From Gloeophyllum trabeum ATCC 11539 (lineage: Eukaryota > Basidiomycota > Agaricomycetes > Gloeophyllales > Gloeophyllaceae): a stretch of 64,000 nt of DNA. Of the stretch, positions 13,030 to 24,768 are shown one piece after another. The notes below the pieces were generated by a model. That model made no database searches. It was given only the letters and a program-made list of their open reading frames with translations, and had not been told where the DNA came from. Positions within the stretch are counted from its first letter, which is position 1. Each line of letters opens with the position of its first letter. A program made the position numbers and the translations under genes. The stretch covers positions 762,806 to 826,805 of the forward strand of contig NW_006920413.1 in NCBI RefSeq assembly GCF_000344685.1, written 5' to 3'.

Positions 13030-13570
13030 GTGCACCCGCATGGGCCCATAAGCACTGACCGTCTGGATATTCCCGTCAAGTTTCGAATCCACCAACCCGC
13101 GTGCGTTCGTTATCAAGGTATTGATTGAGGCGGGATTCGACAACCAAATCGTAGCAGAGAAGCTGTTGGTGAGAACGCCTTGCGCCGGCGGATGACGGTT
13201 AGGGTCAAGCAAAGCGCCTCCTGACAACATGGACCACAGAGACGACAGTCATTACCGATTCAAAAACAATAAGGAGGTGAGCATGTTGCACTTGGAGTGA
13301 TTGAATGTGTTGTGGTGCGTTGATTCCGTGTCAACAAAGCCAATGGAGGCAGGTCATAGATTGGGTCCTTCAATGCCCCCAGTCTTGCTGCGCTGTGGCT
13401 CTCGGACAAGCAAGCAAAACGACAGCACCGTCGAGTACACCCACATGGCCCCATAAGCACCGACCTTCGAGTCCGCAGCAAGGACATCAACGGAAGTCCG
13501 AGCAGCATGCAGTCATTTTCAAGGTGCTGCAAGATTTGAATATCAAAGAAGCTGTTGATGAGTACATATG
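13030..13570. repeat. diverged direct repeat pair, period about 405 bp
   Basis: The stretch near 13035-13175 recurs near 13440-13565. Matching pieces are CATGGGCCCATAAGCACTGACC with CATGGCCCCATAAGCACCGACC and, about 90 bases later, AGAAGCTGTTGGTGAG with AGAAGCTGTTGATGAG. The copies are diverged and contain no coding frame I recognise. Confidence 0.55.
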
Positions 13571-14889
13571 TGCTCAACGAACGTGGGTGCCGGCGATGGA
13601 TAGGGCCCAGTGGTTGATGACATCGTGGGGGACCGCAGAAACCACTCAGAAGGTGACCATTTGCAAACCAGAAGGAGGGCGAGGACGTCAGATTCGAGTG
13701 ATTCCATTCGCACTTGAAAGAGTGTTACACATGTCATTGTGCGTATCCCCCAGTTCCATGTTAGGTCCCTCAGAGCTCCGAGGCCTAGACCGTGCTGCGG
13801 CGCTCGGGCAATCGGATGCACAGCAACGAAAACAAGAGGACCCTCTCGCTCCCTCTCGGTGGGTGGCTGCGCCACTTCCGTAACGATGCGGCTTCCAGAT
13901 CGGCTTCAGGTGATGGCCTGTTATAGCGCGCCATGCCAAATCAGCGACGAAATGTATGTGATCCACGTTTCTGCCGATAAGTGTCCGTGGCTATGCTATG
14001 TAGAGGGGATCCGCGACCGAGCAGGGACGGAGACTGAGATAGGTCATTGGAAATGGGCGCCACAACGATGGTGGAAGGTGACGGAGCCTGCAGGCCAGCA
14101 GCGGAAGCAGATAAAACAGACGGCGATTGCGCAGATTAGCCTGAAGCGGGCAAACAAGGTCGAGGGCCGGGCGAGGTGAGACCTTCCGGTGCACGCCTGA
14201 TACATAGAACGGGGAGCTTCACACCGGCGGGGGGGTCTTGATGAACTCTTGTCGCAGATTGCCGGGGGTGCTGGCTTGGAAGGAGGAGAACGATAGTGCG
14301 GAACGCAGTTTGCATGCGTGCTCGACATGGCGCAGCCTGGCACGGATAAAGCTCGCGGCCGAGGAGAGAACAGTCACCATGGCGCGGCGTGAGGTAAAAT
14401 CGGTCGGTTGTCGCGTCGCGCGACGAGCAGGTCTGGGCCTGCTGTCTGGAGCGTCGGGAGTGCCATGTATCGGGATGAAATCACTGCTTATCGCGAGGGA
14501 AATGCTGTGCAAGCCTGTCCGGAACGGCGGAGGGAGGGCCCGGCGGCAGGAATCGATGCCTCGGTCTGCAGCGGAAGAAACGTCCGGAGACCCGGCGGAC
14601 CACCCGCGGAAGTATGTCCCCGCCGAATAGGGAAATAGGACCGGACCCGAAGGTACGTCACTCGGCGCGCCGGGATAAGTCGCCGGACGGACGATACACC
14701 ACTTGCCATGGCTGCAAAAATGATTCCAGGCTTGTTATATCCCTGCTGCAACCCCTCGCTGCGTCTTCCATCGCCCGTCCCACAGCCAGCGCTGCGTTTG
14801 TTTGCTGCCTAGATCCCTTCTTCCATTCCAGCGGGATTCACAGGCGATCTGCAGCTTACGTCTAATTTGGCGTCCTTGTGGCAGTCACT

Positions 14890-17332
14890 ATGCCATTCAG
14901 TCTGACCAGGCCCTCTTCGCCATCACGCGGAGACCGAGAGAACCACCCACTGCATCCCAATGATGTCGATTCTCTTTCTTCAGCCGTCCATGCCGCCCTC
15001 GCGGGTGCTGCAGCCCAGCCTGTCGCCCCTCCTCCTCCTCCTGACTACGACAACATGTACAGCGAGAAGGACAAGGCTCATTCCAGCCTCGACATCGTCG
15101 TCAACTCCGACACACTCTTCCTCAAGGGCACCGGCGTCGACGTAGAGCCCGCCCTGCTCTCCGGCAATGTCGTCCTTAACCTCACAGAGCCCACTTCTAT
15201 CAAGGAGATCACGCTCGTGTTCAGAGGCAAGGCACGCTTACCCAACGCTGCAAACGAACCGTACGTGTCTCCCATATCACTCATACTACAATCTCTCACA
15301 CCCTCTTGCCACCAGCTTGTCACTGAACACTTCACCCCTAACATACCTCGTATGCAGTCACGACTGGTCCTTCCTCGAAGGCGAGAAGAAGCACAGTCAT
15401 ACTCTCAAGGCCGGGCGACACTACTTCCCGTTCCAGCTCCAGGTCGGTGGCTCTCTGCCATCCAGCCTATTTACCACTGTCCTGGGTGGCGCGTCCGTCC
15501 ATTACAAACTGCGCGCTGTAGCAGTCCGCCCGGGGTTCGCCCACAACATGCAAGCAGTCCTGCCTATCACCATCATGCGCTCCCTCGCCACCGAGGCCCT
15601 CGAGTACCAGCAGACCCTCGAAATCGAGAACACATGGCCCGAAAAGCTCATGTACTCCATCATGATCCCGCACAAGGCATGGGCCGCCGGCGACCGGCTC
15701 ACCGCGATCGTCAAGTTCTCCCCGCTCGCCAAGGGCGCGCGCGTGCTCAACGTGAGCACGACCGTCAACGAGACGATCAAGCTCTACCTCCGCGCGGGCT
15801 GCCAGGAGAACACGCGCGTGATCTCGACGACGCGCCACGAGCTCGTCGACGGGCGCGCGGTGTGCGTCGAGGAGTACCAGAACCGCTTCCGCGTGCCGCT
15901 CATCGAGGGGCGCGCGCACGTCCCCGTGCGCGGGTCCAAGTCCGTGCCCTCGACGCCGCACCCCGAGCCGGCGGGCCCGTCCGCGGCGCTCGGCTACTTC
16001 CCGCAGGTGCACGCGCCGAGCAGCGCAGAGGGCGCGGGCCCGCAGCAGCGGTTCCCCGGCGAGGGCGAGGCGGGCCCCTCGTCCGCCCCCGCCCCCGCGC
16101 ACGCGTCGCACGAGCGCGCGCTCATCGACCCGGACATCCCCGAGGAGATACTCTCGTCCGACGACGTGGTCACGACGCTGGACATCACGATCCCGCTCAC
16201 CGCGACGCCGACGCACACGCTCGAGCCGATCATCGTCTCGCACCGCATCCGCTGGTCGATCCTGATCGGCAACCGCGACGGGCACACGTCGGAGCTGCGC
16301 TGCTCGCTGCCGCTGCATGTCCTGGACCACCGGCTGCTGGAGGAGGCGCGCGCGGCGACCGCGGCGACGAGGCGGCTGTTGCTCGGCGGGGGCGAGCATG
16401 GGAACGAGGAGGAGGAGGAAGAGGCGGAGCTCCCGAGCTATCCGGCCCATGTGCGCGATCGGGTGGCGGACCCGTATATGTCGGAGGGGTCGTACACCGT
16501 TGCGAACCCGTATGCGGCGTCTGGGGCTGCGACGCCGTCGACGCACGGGCTGCCGTCGGGAGCGCGGACGCCTTATGCGACATCGTCGGGTGTTGCTTCC
16601 CCAGTATCGGAAGGTCGACCTTCTCTGGCGTTCGCGACAGGAAGTACCCCTCCGATGATCAACGGGGGCACCAGCGTTCCCCTAGACCTCGTCAACTCCG
16701 AGCTACTTGCATCGCTAGCGCAGCAGAACCAGGGGCCGTCCCCGCCGACAACGTCCGCAAACACTCCGCCAGACTCGTCCGCTGCGAGCCGGCCATCGAG
16801 TCGCGGCGGGAGCAGAAGAGGGAGCCGACGCCCGAGCCGCGCGTCCTCGCCCGAGCGCGGGGGGTCGCATACACCGCACACGCCGCAGGAGACCTACGTG
16901 CACGGCGGCTCGGCGAGCCGCGGCGCGCACGGGCTGTTCCACATCTCGATGAAGCCCTTCACGTCGCTCACCTCGACGTTCTCGCTCGGCTCGCGCAGCC
17001 ACGGGCACACGCCGACGCACCACCCGAGCCACTCCGCGTCCTCGTCCGACCTCGCGAGCCTCCGGCACGCGCCGTCGCAGCCGACGACGCCCGGCGTGAG
17101 CCAGGACCCCAACTCGGGCGCGGGGCTGCTCCACCGCGCGTTCACGGAGGTGCCGGACTATGAGAGCGCGTCGCGCCCCGGGGGCGGGCTGCCGCCGCTG
17201 TCGAGCCTCACGGGCCTGCCGTCGTACGAGGAGGCGGAGCGCGCGGACAGGTCGTCGAGTGATTCCGACCTCGCGAGCCGGTTCGCGCAGGGCCGGGCGC
17301 GCGCGCCTGTTGCCAGCGGTCTGCGGACATAG
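14890..17332 (+). CDS. alpha-arrestin (arrestin-related trafficking adaptor)
   Basis: Two exons, 14890-15260 and 15358-17332, give 781 residues. The N-terminal half has arrestin-fold features: LDIVVNSDTLFLKGTGVDVEP, an immunoglobulin-like arrestin N domain (HDWSFLEGEKKHSHTLKAGRHYFPF), then an arrestin C domain (LPITIMRSL, EYQQTLEIENTWPEKLMYSI, YLRAGCQENTRVISTTRHEL). The C-terminal 300 residues are Ser/Pro-rich and disordered. Proline-tyrosine-like motifs are present, PPPPPDYDNMY near residue 55 and LPSYEEAERAD near the end. In this family such (L/P)PxY motifs recruit the Rsp5/Nedd4 ubiquitin ligase to membrane cargo for endocytosis. The middle of exon 2 (15.7-17.3 kb) is strikingly GC-rich with G/C at almost every third codon position, unlike its neighbours; this creates long spurious antisense frames. 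The fold is secure; the cargo is unknown. Confidence 0.92.
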
Positions 17333-17975
17333 TAATGGCGGGTGCAGGGGTATTTATTATGGGATGTGGTATAGTGCAGGACGAGGGACCTTGCCCATGT
17401 TGTTGTTGTTTCTCCATTTGTTAATTATCGACACCCAGCTCATAGACTATAGACTCGTTTGGGATCCCCTCGCAGGTAGCGCGACGCATGACATGCACGA
17501 TGGTAGCGTTTATATAGATTCCTCGACTCCTTATCTAAGTACTTAATGCCTTCGTATCTGTTGTCTCACAATCGCATAGAGCGTCTCGTTATTGGCTATG
17601 TATGATGTAGGAAGTACAAGAGACCCGGATCATGCAATTCACTGAATGTATAATTAGTCATGGAACGGTGGATTACAAGCTGGAGCGGCAAGGCGTTGAG
17701 TATCGGGTGATGTATACACCGCTTTCTGTAGCACGGCCGGGTATTCCCGGCATCATTCACTTAGAAATGCTTCCGTCATGATCAATTGAGTGTACAGCGT
17801 ACGTATACCCTCGTATATGTCAGACAAGATAATGTATAGCAAATTTGCTCACAGTAAGTACAGCATTTACTCTACCTCTAGCGGGGCGAGTCTAAGAATA
17901 ATGATCAAACCCATACAACCTAGCACTATGAAGATAACCCAACGAGACTTCCTCAGAGGACCTGACTCCAGGCCT
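17333..17975. other. convergent intergenic region
   Basis: 640 bases between the stop codons of the arrestin (plus) and cytochrome c peroxidase (minus). I see no gene, only probable 3' UTR sequence of both. Confidence 0.6.
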
Positions 17976-19676
17976 CTACTGCTTGGACTCCGCCTGCTGC
18001 TCCTCGAGAGTCTTCATGATCCAAGGCTCAGAGGTGGCCCACTGGGACTCGGGCACGCCAAGTTCAAGCAATCTGGAGAAGGCCTTGGAGAAGCTGATGG
18101 CGACAGATGATTAGCGGTTCAATCCTACGCTCGATGCGCCGGAGTCAACTCACTCTTTGAACCACAGGTCCTGATCCTCAGCGTAAGCCTTGGCGTATTT
18201 CCTGAAGCTCTTGTCCTGAGTAAGCACGTAGTCCGTGCTGCAAATTGAGGACGTCAGAAACTAAGCGTTTCACAGGATTTAAACAGTGACTACTCACGGC
18301 AGCATCATGAGAGATCCGGTCTTCTTGTCCACGAATTGCTTGGGGCCGTTCCACTTTTTCCATACCCACCTGAGGTGCGATGACACGCTTAGCGGTGCTG
18401 TGATACCTGTAGCGGTAACTACTTACTTCTCATCGAAGAGAAGCTTGAAGTAGTCGTTGGTCACGGTGGTCGGGGAGAATGTCCAAGGGCCTTCAAATCC
18501 GGAACTGGCAGACGTATCGTGATTAAACTGCTTATCCCTCGTACGATATCACATACCGGTCTGGGTGGCAGCGTCCAAGAGCATGAGCACCAGAGAGAGC
18601 GACGATTTCCTGGTCGTTGAAACTGAACAACAGGATGGATTAGCTGTTCGGGTCAGTCGGCGCCGCGTGAACGTACCCCATACGGTAGAAGATCTATCCA
18701 GTGAAATGAAATTAGTAAGCGAAAGCCAGGGACATTCCGTAAGGATATACTAACGCTTCGCAAATGGTCAGCACCCTGTGAGCCATCGGGGAGGCGACCG
18801 TCCGGTGTGCAGTCCGTCTGGAAACCGTCAATTCGTCCGGGCCTCCAGGGGATCTTGGGCCCTTGCATTTCCTAAGCCGGACGGTCGTCAGTCCTTTCCG
18901 TCAATTGCTGACTTTGAGGCAGTTATATACCTGGATAGCGGCAACACCACCGAGAGTCCACAAATCACCGTAGCTGATCCAAGGGAAGTCCTTCTTGATA
19001 CCTTCCATCACTTCACGAGCGATGTGGAGACCCTTGTTACCGCCGTGAAGAGATTCAGGCTCGAAGCGCATAGTGGCAAAATTGCTGAAAAGTATGGCGG
19101 TTAGTCTCAGTTTAAACCTTTACGCCGACGATGCAGACCTTCCACCAGTATTCGATGCCTTGTCGTAAGTACCAGAGCAATGCCATGCCAAACGAACGAA
19201 GATGGGACCGTAAGAACCGTCTTGAATATTATTAGTGTCGGTAAAGGACTGGGCTGACTGAGCATACCATCGTAATCACCAGCCTCGTCCATCACTTCAG
19301 CAATCCGGTTGTAAACCTAATAATGCTCATGAGTACCACTTCAACGACATCCTAATGTTGGGGCCTTTCGGACCTTCTGGAAGTCATCCTTGGATGGGGT
19401 AAAGTTGGTCGCAGCCTTAACAGCCTGAGCACCAGACTTGGCAGCAGTCTGAGCTTGCCTGGCGGTGTCTGAATTGCTTGTAGTCATGTAGTACGCCAGG
19501 CCTCCTGCAATGGTAACACCAGCACCGATAGCTGCCCAGAAACCAGTCTTGGATTCAGAGGATCCAGACGGTCCCGATGCATACTTGCGGAATTGAATCC
19601 TGGCCGCCGATCTAGGAGCTGAGACAGCAGAGAAAGCGCCCTTGCAGACAGGCGCCCTGAACAGTGAGAACGACAT
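17976..19676 (-). CDS. CCP1: cytochrome c peroxidase, mitochondrial
   Basis: Minus-strand multi-exon gene starting at ATG 19676 ([18 protein letters not shown]) with a basic, Ser/Ala-rich mitochondrial presequence and one hydrophobic segment ([19 protein letters not shown]), as in the two-part presequence of yeast Ccp1. Exon 1 is 19374-19676 and exon 2 is 19268-19316. The haem peroxidase core shows the distal VRLAWH catalytic Arg/Trp/His, [20 protein letters not shown], the proximal-haem block [14 protein letters not shown], and GFEGPWTF, whose Trp corresponds to the radical-forming Trp of yeast. It ends [10 protein letters not shown]. The enzyme reduces hydrogen peroxide with electrons from cytochrome c in the intermembrane space. 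Several introns have weak donors, for example GTCCGA after exon 1 and GTCTGC, so automatic models may miss exons. The call is very secure. Confidence 0.95.
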
Positions 19677-20655
19677 GTTTGCCGCTGTCGACGGTGGGGG
19701 CAAAGAGAGGAAAGTTGTGGACGCAGAGCAAGCGGGAGGACTCGATTGCGGGGTCGGCTTTAGTACCGACCAATTCGGAAGCGTCACGGGGCTGATGTGT
19801 AATGAGAGTGTGGCGCATCCGTTTACCCCGCGTCCGCCTTTGTGGCTTTCGCTGAAAACACATAAGATATGTTGTGGCCCCCGCTACACTTACTGACTTC
19901 GTTCCGAAGGTCTAAAAATGCCGCGAAGCTTACAAGAAGCATGCAACTATAGCTAGCAGCATTGCAGTGCTGTCTGCGTGCTCTTTTTCTCGGGGTGCGT
20001 CCAGCTGACCTCCCACCCAATTCATTCTGTTTTTAACCTTCGCCTGGGACTACAGCTGCTTCACTGTGGGACAAGTATGGGTATACAACATTGCAACAGC
20101 GGTTGATCCTGTCTCTCGACTCGGTTGTTCAACTGTCTGAATGCCAGTGTCCTGTGCTGGCGCTCGCGAAAGACCATCTTGCTACTGCGGGAACGCTATG
20201 TATCCGATAGTTGCATGGATTCGCGTGATTCTTCAGTGGATTTCCGTGCTTCAGGACGTATAAGCACCTATGTAGGGAGTGCGCGTGGACGCGGATGTCG
20301 TCGGCGCCTTGCCAGAGCTGCAGCTACGACAGCTTAGCACCGCCTCGGCTCAGGTTTACAACCGCCTCGCGCTATACAACACATGGATGCATATGCAGAA
20401 TCGAAGGCGCTAATCTTTGCTCTGCCTCTTGAATGGTGATCTCGATGCTCCGGTTCTATCGAGCTACAGCTCCTCCGAGGTGCTCTATGAATCTGGCGTT
20501 ACCTGAGCACAGCAGCAAGACGAAGCCGACCTCATATGTACATTTTTGGATGCATACATCGTATCTTAAAAGGTGCGGATTGTAAGCACCTGGACTTCAA
20601 TCCCCTTCTCCTTACGACCTTTCCCAACACTATCGGGAAAACCACTCTGTACAAC
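19677..20655. other. divergent promoter region, CCP1 and DUF6699 gene
   Basis: About 980 bases between two divergently transcribed starts. Short plus-strand frames around 20125-20337 resemble nothing known. It probably holds both promoters; I can point to no specific site. Confidence 0.5.
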
Positions 20656-21444
20656 ATGGCGGACTACCCATCTTGGCAGCCGGGATGGTACCCCCCACCT
20701 CCTCACGGCTACAGTCCCCGTCCACCTCTTCATGGTGGTTTGGGCCCGCCACCACCACCTCGCGACTACTGTCATCCAATGTATCTTACCTATCGTCCTT
20801 TCCCATATTGGACCCAGCGTGCGTATCATGGACAGCCTGTTCCACCACAAGGTGTTTATCTCTGTGCAACTTGATGCCTTCATGTCGCTGATACGGCTTT
20901 GGTAGCTCCACGACACCAAGCGCCATTCAAGGCAAATAAATCTGCGTACCCCGAGATCAGCCCTATTCTGGCGTGCGATATGACGTTCATAAAATACGAC
21001 GTGCGTAAGGCACCCGAACACGGAATGGACATGGGCTGTTACTATGGCTTTTCCGGCCGGAGCGCGGGTGCTAAGAAAGAATTAACAACGCTCCATCTAA
21101 TTTCAAAGGACTTCCCTTGGAGTTTCACGGTGGAGGGCGACGAAGCGAAGCCGATAACATGCAACGATGTGTGGCAAAAGCTCCACGAAGAGCTGGAGCT
21201 CGCTCTGGAAAACTGCCTGTGGGGTGCGTTAGATGACAAAAGGAGAAGAAAAATTGTGGCCAATTTTGAGCACAGAAAGCGCGAAGACAAGGAGGGGGAT
21301 ACTCAACTGATGAGGATGGACTGGCTTGGCCGCCGCACTGTATTTGTGGGAGTCGAGAAAGACGACGCTTTTGCAAAGTCGAGAGCCTTACCGGGCAGCG
21401 ATGATGGTGAAGAGACCTGGGTCGTGAAAATGGAGAAGTGGTAG
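20656..21444 (+). CDS. DUF6699-like protein with proline-rich N-terminus
   Basis: Two exons, 20656-20851 and 20906-21444, give 244 residues. Residues 1-70 are Pro/Tyr/Trp-rich (YPSWQPGWYPPPPHGYSP, GLGPPPPPRDYCHP). The remainder forms a compact domain: ISPILACDMTF near its start, LISKDFPWSFTVEGDEAKPIT in the middle, VWQKLHEELELAL, then DWLGRRTVFVGVEKDD and a C-terminal ETWVVKMEKW. This order (short strand, LPW-type strand, helix of the DVWQ type, RxDxLxGRTxFVGL-like strand, WVxxx end) matches what I know of DUF6699, a domain common and expanded in Agaricomycetes with no established function. The family call rests on motif layout read by eye. Confidence 0.75.
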
Positions 21445-21730
21445 GACGTCGACGTGTTCTCGTATTGTTTATCGATAACGTATGGCTGCTGAACATCTCA
21501 TCTTAGTGTACACTCATTACGCTCAATACCCATATAGCATTTGGCTCTGCCGGGTATTTGTATGATTCATAAAGTGTATGTACAGTACTAGTCGAAGTAC
21601 TAGGTGGTCTTAGAGTACCCGTCAGTTAGTAGCTGATGATGTGAATCTTCGGGATTGCCCGAATCCACCCGCCACCTGCACACAATGCGTCGTTCTCATT
21701 GATGGCTCGCTATCTGAGTCCTCAACTTCT
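21445..21730. other. intergenic upstream of U6
   Basis: Short spacer holding the DUF6699 gene's 3' end and the U6 upstream promoter. No clear TATA box is visible at the expected distance from the RNA start. Confidence 0.4.
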
Positions 21731-21754
21731 GTCCCCTTCGGGGTGACATACGAA

Positions 21755-21785
<31 letters not shown>

Positions 21786-21842
21786 GGCCCCTGCACAAGG
21801 ATGACACGCTTACCCAGAGTGGCAGCTCTACGGAGCTCAATA
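21731..21842 (+). ncRNA. U6 spliceosomal snRNA
   Basis: The sequence carries the unmistakable U6 core: the ACAGAGA box at 21769-21775, GATTAGCATGGCCCCTGC with the AGC triad at 21781-21783, and AAGGATGACACGC leading into the internal stem-loop. The 5' hairpin GTCCCCTTCGGGGTGAC starts at 21731, and T5 at 21843-21847 is a plausible RNA polymerase III terminator. U6 pairs with the 5' splice site and with U2 to form the spliceosome's catalytic centre. No intron interrupts the core, unlike the U6 genes of some yeasts. The 3' end is approximate. Confidence 0.93.
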
Positions 21843-21847
21843 TTTTT
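21843..21847 (+). terminator. Pol III T-tract terminator of U6
   Basis: TTTTT immediately after the expected 3' end of the U6 RNA. Confidence 0.6.
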
Positions 21848-22430
21848 GACTTATTTTCAGGTCAGCACCCTCTCTGCAAATGTGGCAATAATCTTCTATG
21901 GCGTTCGTTCATGCCGGCCGTCTCGCAGGTACCACATCTCCATTTACAAGTGCTCCAGCTTTAGCATGTGTCGTATCATTGGAGTCTGCCGCGTCGGCTT
22001 GGTAGTGGTATCTAGACGCCAGGGACGACAACCACATAGAATGCAATGCATGGAAGCGTAGTCTTCATGAATGAATCGCCGCCCACCTACTACATGGCAT
22101 TTGTAGGCATTCGGCTGACCTCTTCCCTAGACATCGGTTCAATTGTATCAGTGGTGAGTCAAGGCCACATCATACTTATGTTGACCCCTGTTCCATTGTA
22201 CTCTACAAGTATGCTATTCCAGGTACTTGCGAGGTTGTGTATACCTGTGTGACTATATGTGGCGAACTCGACAAAGCTTATGGAGCTCAAGGGGCTTGAG
22301 CCTGTCTTCTGACTTCTGGAGAGACGGTACTTGTCCAGTACCGGTGTCTTATGAGCGTCTTTGACAGTTCCAGTAGAATTACGTTGCTTGGATGGCGCCG
22401 TACAGAAGGCTTACCTCCCCACACCAGAAT
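21848..22430. other. spacer between U6 and the amine oxidase gene
   Basis: No gene recognised. A plus frame (about 21850-22060, IIFYGVRSCRPSRRYHISIY) vaguely resembles a membrane-protein fragment but cannot be extended. Confidence 0.35.
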
Positions 22431-22432
22431 GA

Positions 22433-22438
22433 TATAAA
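22433..22438 (+). promoter_or_regulatory. possible TATA box for the amine oxidase gene
   Basis: TATAAA lies 55 bases upstream of the ATG at 22493, a common spacing for fungal core promoters. It is inferred from sequence alone. Confidence 0.4.
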
Positions 22439-22492
22439 GGACGTCGGAGATTTCAAGCCGTATCTCTACTAGCAGGCTACCCAGCAGCAATT

Positions 22493-24488
22493 ATGGCCTC
22501 CCTCAGATCAAAGGATGTTTATGCTCATCGCAGCCGGCTCTTGGTCAAAGAGCATATGCGACGTCATGATGACCTCCTACGCCGGCTGCCCCGCCTAGGC
22601 AACATGATCAAGACGCTGCCTACCGTTGATGATGTCTTGCCGGTTGCTATCATCGGCGCTGGCATGGCAGGACTCTACACCGCCATGATACTTGATAGCC
22701 TCGACTTAAAGTATGAAATTTTGGAGGCATCAGACCATGTCGGTGGACGTATGTTCACCTACAAGTTCCAGGGAGGCTCACAGTATGATTACTACGTGGG
22801 TATCATCTTTAGCGCTTGCTTCCTCTCTACGTGCCCGGTGTACTCACGAATTTGTTTGTTCCCGCACAGGATGTTGGGGCTATGCGCTTCCCTGGTTCAC
22901 CTTACATGCGCCGTATTTTCAAACTGGTCGAAGACCTTACTCTTAAACTCATCCCTTACAAATTCAGTGCCGACAATACCTTCATGTACTTCAATCATCG
23001 TCGATATCAGCCTAACCCGCCCTCGTCTGATCCACCTGCCGATCCCTTTCAAGCGAAAGGATACGTTCCTGACGAGTACCTCGTCCCTGGAAATCCCGGA
23101 GACCTGATGGCTGGCTTGTTGAAGCCATATCGCGACCCATTCATGCTGGACATCCCATCTGCTCTAGAGAACCTATATAAGCAAGACCGGTACTCTACGA
23201 GGACCTATATGTCGCTGGCGTGTGACCCACCATACCCTGCGCCGGTCATCAATTGGTGTGAGACACTGGAGGATTCGACAGGGTCTTATGACCGGGCTTT
23301 TACGGAGACAGTGCTAGATTCTGTTGCCTTTGAGTTTCCTGGAGATAAGGAATACTCTTGGTATTGCTTCGAGTGAGTACTGCTGTCTCTTTGCCGAACT
23401 CTGTTATTGAGTGCCATCACGATAGCGGTGGGTCCTCTGTCTTGCCGAAGAAAATGGAGGAGCTCTTGGGAACGCCCATCACTTTCAATGCACGTGTCAA
23501 CCGTCTCGTCGGCGCCCCCGATACCCCAGGCGTGTTTCTGACTGTTGACGGGGAAATAGCTCCTCGCACGTACTCTTCGGTATTCTGCACTGCCCCCCTC
23601 CCTTGTTTGAATACCATGGACCTCGAGAACTGTGGACTCGACTACGCCACTTGGAACGCTATCCGCGAACTCCAGTACGGGCCATCTACTAAAATTGGCA
23701 TATTGTTTTCCAAGCCTTGGTGGCAAGACCTAAGCACTGGTCCCATTAGCGGCGGTCAGTCATACACGGATCTAATGATTAGGAGGGTGGTGTATCCATC
23801 CTATCCGGAAAACGGCACGCCGTCCAATGTTATTATCGCTAGTTACTGTTGGACCCAGGATGCGGAACGGATGGGTTCACTAATTCGTGAGGGACCCAAC
23901 ACTCCGGGCCCCGACCTCATCGACCTGGTCTTGAGGGATCTTGCCAGGGTCCATGACGTCGAATTCTCGTATCTCAAATCATTGTACAAGGCTCATCACG
24001 CCTACGACTGGATGCATGACCCACTGACAATGGGTAAATCTTACTCTTTGCATGTCATCATCACGGCTGATTGATTGCCACTAAACCCAGGCGCCTTCGC
24101 TTACTTTGGGCCTCAGCAATTCAATTTTATGGAGTCCGTTTTCAACAATCTCACCAAGCCTATCTGTGGCGGTAAACTATTCATTGCGGGGGAAGCGACC
24201 AGTTCTTGCCACGCGTAAGCTCCCATCATAATAATTCCCTTTTCCCGATCTAATCTTTCACTCAGATGGGTTGCCGGTGCTTTAGAAAGCTCGTGGCGCG
24301 CTGTCGAAATGTACTTGCGGTTGCACCACGCGGACTTGCTCGACAAGTTCCATGAGAAGTGGGGTACCTCTGAGTACTGGGAGGACGAAGGAATCGATGC
24401 TCAATTACGGATTGGTCTTGCCCAGTCGTTCCCTGAGGCAATGCAGTGGGTGCCCGCGACACCGGGTGTCCCTCTCCCTCCAAAGTAA
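22493..24488 (+). CDS. L-amino-acid oxidase / flavin amine oxidase
   Basis: Five exons (22493-22795, 22870-23372, 23426-24033, 24091-24214, 24266-24488) encode 586 residues. The FAD-binding Rossmann motif VAIIGAGMAGLYTAMIL is followed by YEILEASDHVGGRMFTY (ribose-binding Glu and GGR), DVGAMRFPGSPYMRRI, and near the C-terminus GGKLFIAGEATSSCHAWVAGALESSW, the second FAD-contact block. This is the flavin amine oxidase family (PF01593). The long substrate domain with YMRRIF and PPYPAPVINW fits fungal L-amino-acid oxidases, which deaminate amino acids to keto acids, ammonia and hydrogen peroxide. There is no secretion signal; the N-terminus (MASLRSKDVYAHRSRLL) is basic. Substrate preference cannot be read from sequence, so a general amine oxidase is the alternative. 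Introns remove 51-74 bases each and close in frame. Confidence 0.88.
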
Positions 24489-24768
24489 TGAGCGTCCACT
24501 CAAGGGCAGATGGAATGTCATAGGATCGTACGCGGAATGGTCATATGAGAGTATAACGTCGAAGTCATCTATATAGCGAAGACCGGTATTTGTAGCTTGG
24601 TATCGATTATGTGATAAGAGTCCCAAGAAAAGTCGTTCTGATTACTGGACTGTAATGGCTCCCCGAAGAAGTTGCGCAGCAGACAGGAGCTCCTTGATTA
24701 TTCCGGTGCATGTCCGGCCGTAAATAAGATGTGGAGTTGATTCCGCAGCTCCTTGGACCACCATACAC
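24489..24768. other. convergent intergenic spacer
   Basis: 280 bases between the stop codons of the amine oxidase and PNS1; probably overlapping 3' UTRs. Confidence 0.5.

Larger units (their letters stand above)
9624..14889. other. gene-poor block with diverged direct repeats
   Basis: About 5.3 kb between CCR4 and the arrestin gene with no recognised gene. The first few hundred bases are likely CCR4 3' UTR. A 283-codon minus-strand frame at 10845-11696 is the longest open frame, but it has Arg/Ser/Pro-rich composition and no domain I recognise. From about 12.0 kb onward direct repeats are visible (listed separately). CpG-rich sequence near 14200-14880 probably includes the arrestin promoter. 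Confidence 0.5.

Noticed and set aside
15467..16546. 359-codon minus-strand open frame rich in Arg
   Set aside because: It is antisense to the arrestin exon, and its length is explained by extreme GC3 of the sense strand.
18110..18125. GGTTCAATCC B-box-like sequence
   Set aside because: It lies in a cytochrome c peroxidase intron and no cloverleaf can be drawn around it.
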